This document shows, piece after piece, positions 57,901 through 64,000 of a DNA stretch of 64,000 nt. Location of the stretch: contig CM029370.1 of the NCBI GenBank assembly GCA_017165825.1, forward strand, positions 23,095,686 to 23,159,685, in the 5' to 3' direction. How positions within the stretch are numbered: position 1 is the stretch's first letter; every line of letters begins with the position of its first letter. The notes beneath the pieces were generated by a model that was given only the letters and a program-made list of their open reading frames with translations, was not told the origin of the DNA and did not search any database. A program made the position numbers and the translations under genes. The DNA comes from Hepsetus odoe (Eukaryota; Chordata; Actinopteri; Characiformes; Hepsetidae).

Positions 57901-58801
57901 TCTGCTAAATCAAATCAAACATAAGTGGCAAACATGTTATTAATAAGCACCTACTATGAATTGTGCACAGTGACTGAATATAATTAGACTTTAGTCTACA
58001 ATAAAGGAAATCTCATTCATCAGTTCATTTCAACACTGATATTTTTCACTAAGGGAAATGTAGACAAGAAAATTCCTATGGTGGCAGAGTTAAATGAGTT
58101 TACAGAAAGATAGCCGAATTAAAGAAGGGATTGCCTGTGAGGTGATTTGTTCATCAGGTCTAAAAAGATATAGGAAGAAGATTGGGATTGGGAAAAATTG
58201 ATTAGTCATGCAGTAAATTACTTCTTTGGATCTTCCAAAGGAGCAAACAAACCACAAGCACCATAACCATACCCTCTGAAATAAGTCATTTAGTGTGAAT
58301 GTTTTTAAAACCAAATATGTGTTATCAAATGTTTTATTAATCAATCTAAGCAGTCTAAAGGCATTTTAATATGCATAAGCTAATGTAATACTGATTTAAT
58401 TATGTATCCCTACATTTTACTGCTGTTTAGCTACAGTTTAATTAGATCCTAGAAACTAATTTCCAACAGGATTTTTAATAACAAAAAATGTTGTACTAGT
58501 TTGGAATCTATTTCACTGTTTTCTGGCTCTAAAAGCAGGCTGAACAGGTCCCATAGCAATAACAGCACCTGGGTTCTTAAAGGAAACAGAGCACATCTGT
58601 TAAACAGCTTATTGATTACAGCATTTACGGAAGATTTATTATGACAGCACAGAACCTATGACTGGGTGTAACACGGTCAGGTAACATACGTGCAATCAGG
58701 CCAAAGTCCGTGCTTTCTTTCTTTGCTTTCCACACCCTTCATTGCCTGTTCATTGTACACCTGTCCATTCAATATCTTTCACCAGAGAATGGAGCAAACC
58801 A

Positions 58802-58837
<36 letters not shown>

Positions 58838-61800
58838 TGTGTTTTTGCTGAGTCAGTCTCTTATCTTGAGCTGTCTCTCAGATAGTAAAGAGCTAGACTG
58901 AAGGCTGCAGGACCTTGACCTGGACTCTCTGCCCTGCCTTTTTGCCTCTAAACCATGATACTGGAGAAACACAGACACAATCTAAGCAACCTTCACATTC
59001 ACTTCCCCAAACAAAGAATGGTTGACTCTGGGTTTGTTCCCAGAGTCCCTGAAATAGAGAACATGGCAAAGACCACCATAAATATCTGTTAGGGTTTATT
59101 TTTGCTAACAAAAGCCGCTCTCATCAAGATATGCCAGAGTTCTCTGTTTGTATGCAAGCAAGGTCACCGAAATTACACTGTTTACCATGATTCACTGGTG
59201 AGTCTTAATAAAGTCTATAGGTTCTTAATAAACATACAGACATAAGCAACACAAGTACATGCCTTGTTCAAACATAGGTGTACTGGCTGAAGTATAAGAA
59301 GGACATACAAATGAAAAACTTAGGGCAAATATTTTCTTAGACATGGAAAGCATCAAACCTAATCTTTCTCTGAAGAAGTCGGTTTTGCAATGCAGTTTGT
59401 TCCAGTATGATATACCAATAAGCTACACCTCAAAAACCAGACTGCAGATGCGATTAACCTTGACTATCTTGTCATAATTGCACTTAACAAGAGGTGGGAT
59501 GAGTGTCCATGAGTGAACAGTCAGTTCCAGAAGTTGTTGGAAGTGTGAATCATAGAATCTCCAAAATGATAGCTTTTGTGGGTTGTTTGTATTTATTACA
59601 AAACTCTGGTCTGAGGAAGAACCAAATTTAGCTGTGACAGAGTAATGGGTCCCAAGCATCATTTATGGACATGAGGAGCTTAGGCTGATTTGATCCTCCA
59701 GAAAAGTCACCTTAGGACAGATTGCTGAACACTTTAATACTGGCTATGGTAGACAGGGAAAGACCCTTGTAGTTGCTCCAGGGAGGCTGTCTCGGTAATT
59801 AGGAAATGGAAGTCACTTTGGATAAGAGCATCTGCTAAATGCTGTAAAAGTAAATGTAAGTGTACACTAATGTTGAAAAGGTTTGCTACAAGTTGCTGAG
59901 ACATAACCATGCAATCAGTTTCTATGCCAACCACAGAGTTTGGTTGCTTGAGTTCATGATCTGAACGTGGGGTGACGGTGGTCTAGTGGGATACTTGCCT
60001 ATGGTCCTATGGCTCAAGAGGTCCCAGGTTCGAATCCCACCTCTAGCACTGCCACCATTGGGTCCCTGAGCAAGACCCTTAACCCTGAATTGCTCCAGGG
60101 GGACTGTCTCTGTAATTAGGACATGGAAGTCGCTCTGGATAAGAGCGTCTGCTAAATGCCGTAAATGTAAATGATCTATGTGAACAGGGAGTGCATATTT
60201 CAAAGCTTCATTTTCGAAATTTGAAAATTGTATCCAATTGTTTCTAATGAAATCCTGGTAGTATTTCAAAACATTATTTCGCAATATGGTATTCTAGTAA
60301 TCTAAAGCTTTGGTCATTGACCTTTCAAAATAAAGGGATCATATGGGTCATGGTGACGTGAGTTCAGAGTTTCTAGTGTATTTTTGGAGGATGTTGCATA
60401 ATGTTGTACGAGAGTTTGATAAAAGAGGGCTTAAGTTTGATTGGAAAGAAAGTGGAAGTCGTAGCTGTTTGACTAATGCAGTCTCAAAGCTTTCTCCAGA
60501 GGGCCAGAGATTCATCATTCATCCAGACGTGTGTACAATAACTCACGTCTGGATACTTGAGTAATGTGCCTCAAAATTAACCAGCTTCAGACCAAGTAAT
60601 TCCTTAGGCCCCTCAAGGGCAGACAATAAGAACTGAAGCACTTCAAAATAACCTGCATAAGGACCTGAAAAGAATCCTAATCACAAAATATTATTCAGTG
60701 GAAGACAAATGATTTAATGACTGAGGTCATATTCATATGGATGTGAGAATATAATTTTTATGAGTGATGCTTGAACATGGCTGAATGCAATAAAGTCCTC
60801 ACAGCAATGAGCAGTAGTGAGGTCATTTACTGATAATAAACATTAGCACTGGATCCTCTGGATCAGCTTCTCAAAGGTATTGTTTGGAGCTAAATCCACA
60901 GTCCAGCTCTGGGGGGCTTTATACACCTCCAGCCAATGGCCATCTTTGCACTGCTGCAAAGAGCATTTTCAAAGCCCCACTGCACAGTGCATGATGCCTG
61001 AAGCTGGTATACAGCTAGAATGAAAGTATTGAATATTCAGTGCTGCAGAGGTGCACAGGAATCCCATTTTCTTCAATTGATTATGAATCAACTGCATGAT
61101 TAAATCATTAAGACTTATACGAGTAAAAAGGATGTCATTCAGAGGGGCTTGATATGAAATGCTTCACTCTAAAGAAACCTTTTCGGTCAGAATTGCTCAC
61201 AGTGGTGGTGAGTGTTTCATGCTTCGCAATAGATGGAATGATAATGAATGCGCTGCCTTGTGCATGAGGCTTCTTGATAGCTTTGAGATAAGGTTTTGTC
61301 TAAAACACATACAACATTTTTTCAAATTTACTACCATTTAATTATTATCAATATTACGTACCATTTAATTATTATCAACATTGCGTATTACTATATATTT
61401 TGAGCTGCATAAAGAATTTGTGCTGCATTTTCTCAACTATGTGGTACACGGCTAATTCATTTAAAAAGAAAGTGTTTCTGGAAGTATTTAAATTCTCAAG
61501 CTGAGGTGAAATGCAAGCAAATAAATGAGTCAGTTAACCTACACTGGGAAGCTCAAAATAATCCACATCTCATGCTGCACCATGTAGCCTGCATTGAACA
61601 AACACAGCGGGCTAATGATGTGAACTAAGATATAAGTTTACATAACTTTTCAGACCCTTCACTTTGTACTTAATAAAAGCACCTTTGACAGCAAAGTTTT
61701 CATGGAAATCGTTCACACATTGCACACCTTTCCTTAGTAGGTAGGATGGAGAGCATCAGCCCAAAGCTCCAGAGATGCTCTATTGGGATCAGGTCAGGTT

Positions 61801-62944
61801 TCTGACTAGCTTTCACTGTATTTTCTCAAAGCAACTTCTTTTCTTGGCACCTTTCTTAATTATACTTAGTGAATTCTATCAGGTTCATGTGGACTCCAGT
61901 CAAGTTTTAAAAGCATCTCAAGGATGACTGTTAGAAGGAGGATGAACCAATTGCAAGTGTCAAAACAAATTGTCTAAATACTTGTGCAAATACGATCTTT
62001 CAGTCATTATTTATAAACAAATGACTCCAAAAACTCATGGAGTCAGACTGATGAGAAAAATGAATGGAATTGATGTGTCTGAAACATGATGTGGAAAACT
62101 TTGTGAGCATTTTATCTTGAGAAGAACTGCACATCAAATAGTTGGAAATAGGTTTTGTCATTCAGATATTATAAAAGTAATATGGATAAATGAAGTACAA
62201 CTAAAAACACTATTCCCAGTAAAAATGGTATTGGGTGACCCAATGTTCAGACAGTGTTCTCCCCACTGTGTGGTCACTGTGGAGAATGGAAAGTTCTATT
62301 TTTGCAGGGATGTGGCCTTTCTGTGGTCTCTTTTTCTCCAGCTAAAGGTCATTATATTTTTCTATTTGCACAATGAACTGCAAGACAAAGTCAAAAATTT
62401 ACTGCCGTGTGAAAGTGAATTCATCAATAAGATGTAATGCAATGACATTTTTAGTCATATTTAAAATGCGTTTAAGCTTCATATCCTGTAACTCAAAAGA
62501 ACTAGAACACTGAGTGCTGTTAAAATGTGAATTCTGTATAAATTAGTTTTTTTTCTTAAATGGATTTTACTCTTTATTAGGGGCAGTGGTGGCCTAGTGG
62601 TTAGGGTGTTGGCCACGTGATCGGAGGATCGGGGGTTTGAACCCCTTCCCAATGGGTTGCCCTGAGGTGCCCTTGAGCAAGGTGCCGTCCCCGTCTCGTT
62701 CCTCCCTGCGATTGGCTGGCGACCTGTCCAGGGTGTATCCCCCCAGTCCTTCGCCCTGTGTGCGCTGGGTTGGACTCCAGCACCCCCCGTGACCCCGCTT
62801 GGGACAAGCGGCAGAAAATGACTGACTGACTGACTGACTATTTTATTCTCATGCAAAATGTCTTTGGTGTTTTGGCACAATCAGAAATATTTAGACTCTA
62901 CTGCACATTAATTGCTTACCTGCACCATCTCAATGCCTCTCTTC
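42981..62944 (-). CDS. itpk1: Inositol-tetrakisphosphate 1-kinase (nine 3' exons, 5' end outside window)
   Basis: ITPK1 is a cytosolic ATP-grasp kinase/phosphotransferase acting on inositol tri- and tetrakisphosphates on the way to InsP5 and InsP6. Minus-strand exons in transcription order: 62944-62920, 54051-53926, 53426-53309, 50084-49986, 49523-49483, 46627-46462, 44582-44515, 44357-44195, 43273-42981 (stop TGA at 42983-42981). All are GT-AG and phases join in frame to about 365 residues. Matches to the vertebrate protein include KRGIEMVQ, PLEEQGPLDAIIHKLTD, EYIDAHPETVILDPLPAIRT, ICKTQVAHGTNSHE, FINHNAVLYKVFVVGEAYSV and FNSHNVSKPESSS. The catalytic metal ligands are present: the Asp of FGIDIIINN, and the Asp and Asn of VIDINAFPG. 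About 33 N-terminal residues should be encoded beyond 64000. The C-terminal tail ends LAAEASSQ, close to the human end. The gene converges on chga, as in human. Confidence 0.93.
45682..45785 (-). mobile_element. SINE family A copy 7, truncated
   Basis: Only the 3' part of the SINE remains (plus strand GAAAGTGACTATTCCCGCC to GTGCAGCAGGGGGCAGC). It stops exactly where the 202-bp repeat at 45786 begins. Confidence 0.65.
45786..45987. repeat. 202-bp repeat, copy 1 (itpk1 intron)
   Basis: Starts CTAATGAGAAATTGTAGAGC and ends GATTTCTGCTTGCAA. It is about 97.5% identical by eye (five mismatches) to 51634-51835, same orientation, same length. No open frame or terminal repeats seen. Confidence 0.85.
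47060..48012 (+). pseudogene. 3' part of a second LINE (CR1/L2 or Rex1 type), broken
   Basis: Plus-strand pieces of a reverse-transcriptase C-terminus: KFLGVHITDNLTW, MAWYGNCNVSNRKS, VVRTAEKIICVSLPSL and SFFPLAIRLLNSN. They lie in more than one frame with stops between. After them comes an AT-rich 3' region ending AATGACAATAAAACC. It lies antisense in an itpk1 intron. Confidence 0.7.
48122..48654. mobile_element. Tc1/mariner-like element with transposase remnant, copy 2
   Basis: Inverted ends CAGTACTGTGCAAATGTTTT and CTTTTGCACAGTACTG are flanked by TA. The interior keeps the third acidic block of a Tc1 transposase (QSPDLNIIQCVW), then in another frame DLWLVLQDVWSNLPAEFLQK and a stop. Most of the transposase gene is deleted. 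Confidence 0.8.
48815..48844 (+). repeat. (AAT)n microsatellite
   Basis: About ten TAA/AAT units inside an itpk1 intron. Confidence 0.9.
50376..50410. repeat. Perfect 15-bp inverted repeat with 5-base loop
   Basis: TAAATTTGGTAATTT and its exact reverse complement are separated by TTATC. It sits in an itpk1 intron 300 bp upstream, in transcription, of the exon at 50084-49986. Confidence 0.9.
51634..51835. repeat. 202-bp repeat, copy 2 (itpk1 intron)
   Basis: Same length and orientation as 45786-45987, with about five substitutions. Left flank differs (CACCTATTCAGC here, SINE A sequence there), so the left border is sharp. Confidence 0.85.
52290..52520 (-). mobile_element. SINE family A copy 8
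   Basis: Plus strand: TGTGAAAAACGCCACAGCAC, GTGCAGCAGGGGGCAGCTG, and CCTAGTCCCTAACCACC at the head end. Confidence 0.7.
53571..53893. mobile_element. Inverted-repeat element, copy 4 (complete ends), itpk1 intron
   Basis: The element begins TACACATGTCCAAAAGT and ends ACTTTTGGACATGTA, a near-perfect terminal inverted repeat. It occupies most of the 500-bp intron between two itpk1 exons. TA lies at both edges. Confidence 0.7.
54143..54236 (+). repeat. Tandem duplication of a 48-bp unit
   Basis: Two adjacent, nearly identical units each starting TTTCTGTTAAAACCACACCC and running to AACTTCC. They lie about 90 bp upstream, in transcription, of the itpk1 exon 54051-53926. Confidence 0.9.
54237..59700. 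other. Interior of the large itpk1 intron
   Basis: The intron spans 54052-62919. In this part I saw no exon homology, only AT-rich sequence and a (TG)n array at 58806-58834. Long open frames here lack splice context or recognisable domains. Confidence 0.5.
58806..58834 (+). repeat. (TG)n microsatellite
   Basis: About 14 GT units. Confidence 0.9.
59755..59862 (+). mobile_element. SINE family C, 3' part only
   Basis: Contains TTTGGATAAGAGCATCTGCT and AAATGCTGTAAAAGTAAATG, the conserved 3' tail of a fish tRNA-SINE. The head is missing. Confidence 0.65.
59966..60172 (+). mobile_element. SINE family C, full-length
   Basis: tRNA-like head with GTGGTCTAGTGGG and a B box GGTTCGAATCCC. The body reads TGAGCAAGACCCTTAACCCT, and the tail CTCTGGATAAGAGCGTCTGC then TAAATGCCGTAAATG. 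It lies about 100 bp after a tail-only copy in the same direction. Confidence 0.8.
60775..60960. mobile_element. Inverted-repeat element relic, copy 5
   Basis: Shares ATGCAATAAAGTCCTCACAG-type sequence and CTCTGGGGGGCTTTATACAC with the family at 33624 and 53571. Ends not resolved. Confidence 0.5.
61640..62115 (+). mobile_element. Degenerate Tc1-like element (second type)
   Basis: Begins TTTCAGACCCTTCACTTTGT and contains AAAGCTCCAGAGATGCTCTA and TCCAGTCAAGTTTTAAAAGC. It ends near AACATGATGTGGAAAACTTT. The order fits a common fish Tc1-like repeat known to me. Highly decayed. Confidence 0.55.
62579..62840 (+). mobile_element. SINE family B copy 5, full-length
   Basis: Begins GGGGCAGTGGTGGCCTAGTG (A box), B box GGGTTTGAACCCC, body with GGCGACCTGTCCAGGGTG, and 3' end GGGACAAGCGGCAGAAAATG followed by (TGAC)n. 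It starts about 80 bp from the itpk1 microexon's donor side of the intron, in antisense to the gene. Confidence 0.85.
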
Positions 62945-63643
62945 CTGCAAAAGATATAAAGAGGGACATTAATATTTATAGAATTTTAGATGTTTTTCCC
63001 CTTATCATACCTATATCTCTTATAGAAAAGCACATGCATATGATGCTATATGATGAAAAAAACATTTAAGAAAATAACCAATTAAGTAAACAAAAATTTA
63101 AATGTGCATTATGTTGGCCTAAAATGGACATTAGTTATTTAGAAGCGAATGTTATATGATTTTCCTGTAAGTGCAAAAGCTACAATAAACTTAAAAGATG
63201 TACTTCAGTGTGTCTGTTACACTGAGATACTACACCACAATAGTGTGTAGCATGTTTTACCCTTCAAAAGGCTTACAATTCAGTGATATTAATCTAATAA
63301 TCTAATTAAAAGGGCTCTTCAGTGACTGATATCATGTATATATGGAACCTTTGATTAATGAATGTTAGTCATCAAAGTGTGAACCAGCTGATGAACCCAT
63401 AGGGTTTCAAGAGATGATATTGTTACTAATGAGCAGCAGGGTGAAGTTTCTACATCAGTAACAAGACTGACATTCAGAAGAACATCTGTTTTAAACAGAA
63501 ATGGAAAGAAAAGTGGGGAAATCCTGTTACTTGGCAACCAAAAAAAGAGCCTTTGTAAGTGAGGATCCCTCTTTGGTTAAGGACTGCTATCTCTCATTCA
63601 AATAGGGTTGAAATTCTCTACATTCTCTATCATGCTGTTTCTC

Positions 63644-63695
<52 letters not shown>

Positions 63696-64000
63696 ACACA
63701 CACACTCATACGCAAACCTTAGGGTGGCCCTGATCTTTCTTTTTTTTATAATGTATCAACAAAGCAGGTCTTATTTAATGGTTACATTAGAACAATTCAG
63801 TCAAGCACACATATGGACACATACATGCAGGAACTGTTATTATAATTCCCATCTAGACACGGAACGTTTGACTGAAATACTATTGAGCACTTTCAGCAAT
63901 TCAGTTCATAAAGTGGAGCGTAATGCTTCAGTATTAAAGCACTCTGGTAATGTCTTTCAATGCGTCAGGGTGTTCGACTCACTCTGCACCACTTTAAACA
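62945..64000. other. Right-edge intron of itpk1
   Basis: No exon matching the N-terminal part of ITPK1 was found here. A (CA)n microsatellite lies at about 63640-63706. Confidence 0.5.
63640..63706 (+). repeat. (CA)n microsatellite
   Basis: About 30 CA units with TATA and GA interruptions. Confidence 0.9.

Noticed and set aside
62579..62660. tRNA gene suggested by A- and B-box-like motifs
   Set aside because: The same head occurs in several SINE copies, continues into a SINE body and does not fold into a full cloverleaf; same for 59966-60040 and 7016-7090.
63640..63706. CRISPR-like or structured array among the tandem repeats
   Set aside because: All regular arrays here are 1-3 bp microsatellites or simple tandem duplications in a eukaryotic genome; no spacer structure.

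Overview
This is a window of a vertebrate genome, almost certainly a teleost fish. Genes are split into short exons with GT-AG introns, the coding exons match vertebrate proteins, and the non-coding DNA is AT-rich with many microsatellites, tRNA-headed SINEs, Tc1/mariner relics and fish-type LINE fragments. Some repeats look like ones I associate with otophysan fishes, but the species cannot be fixed from this sequence.

Layout, left to right. Positions 1-2000 are a nest of LINE and SINE fragments. The last three coding exons of an Aha1-type Hsp90 co-chaperone (ahsa1) follow at 2075-2721 (+). A complete sel1l gene (21 coding exons, 4395-13703, +, 786 aa) comes next; it encodes the membrane adaptor of the HRD1 ER-associated degradation complex. 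A complete phospholipase-B1-like GDSL lipase gene (16 exons, 15453-24324, +, 434 aa) has one catalytic domain instead of the four of mammalian PLB1. A roughly 4.5 kb gene-poor stretch leads to a complete chromogranin A gene (chga, 8 exons, 29794-40999, +, 337 aa). Tail-to-tail with it lies itpk1 (inositol-tetrakisphosphate 1-kinase) on the minus strand, with nine exons from 62944 down to 42981; its 5' exons lie beyond the right edge.

The homologues of ahsa1, sel1l, chga and itpk1 all lie on human 14q, with CHGA and ITPK1 adjacent, so the block looks like conserved vertebrate synteny with the lipase gene sitting within it. The genes do not form one pathway. ahsa1 and sel1l both serve protein quality control, chga serves dense-core secretory granules and itpk1 serves inositol phosphate metabolism.

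I did not find an undescribed molecular system. The most interesting signals are: (i) a cluster upstream of sel1l with three inverted CCAAT boxes exactly 30 bp apart, one forming a perfect ER-stress element, beside a perfect CRE; (ii) a conserved CRE plus TATA promoter and an exactly 26-residue serpinin-like peptide in chga; (iii) a SINE family whose 3' end matches the LINE at the left edge, suggesting a SINE-LINE partnership, with copies flanked by perfect 13- and 17-bp target-site duplications; (iv) a 25-nt itpk1 microexon next to an 8.9 kb intron; and (v) a 202-bp element present twice in itpk1 introns.
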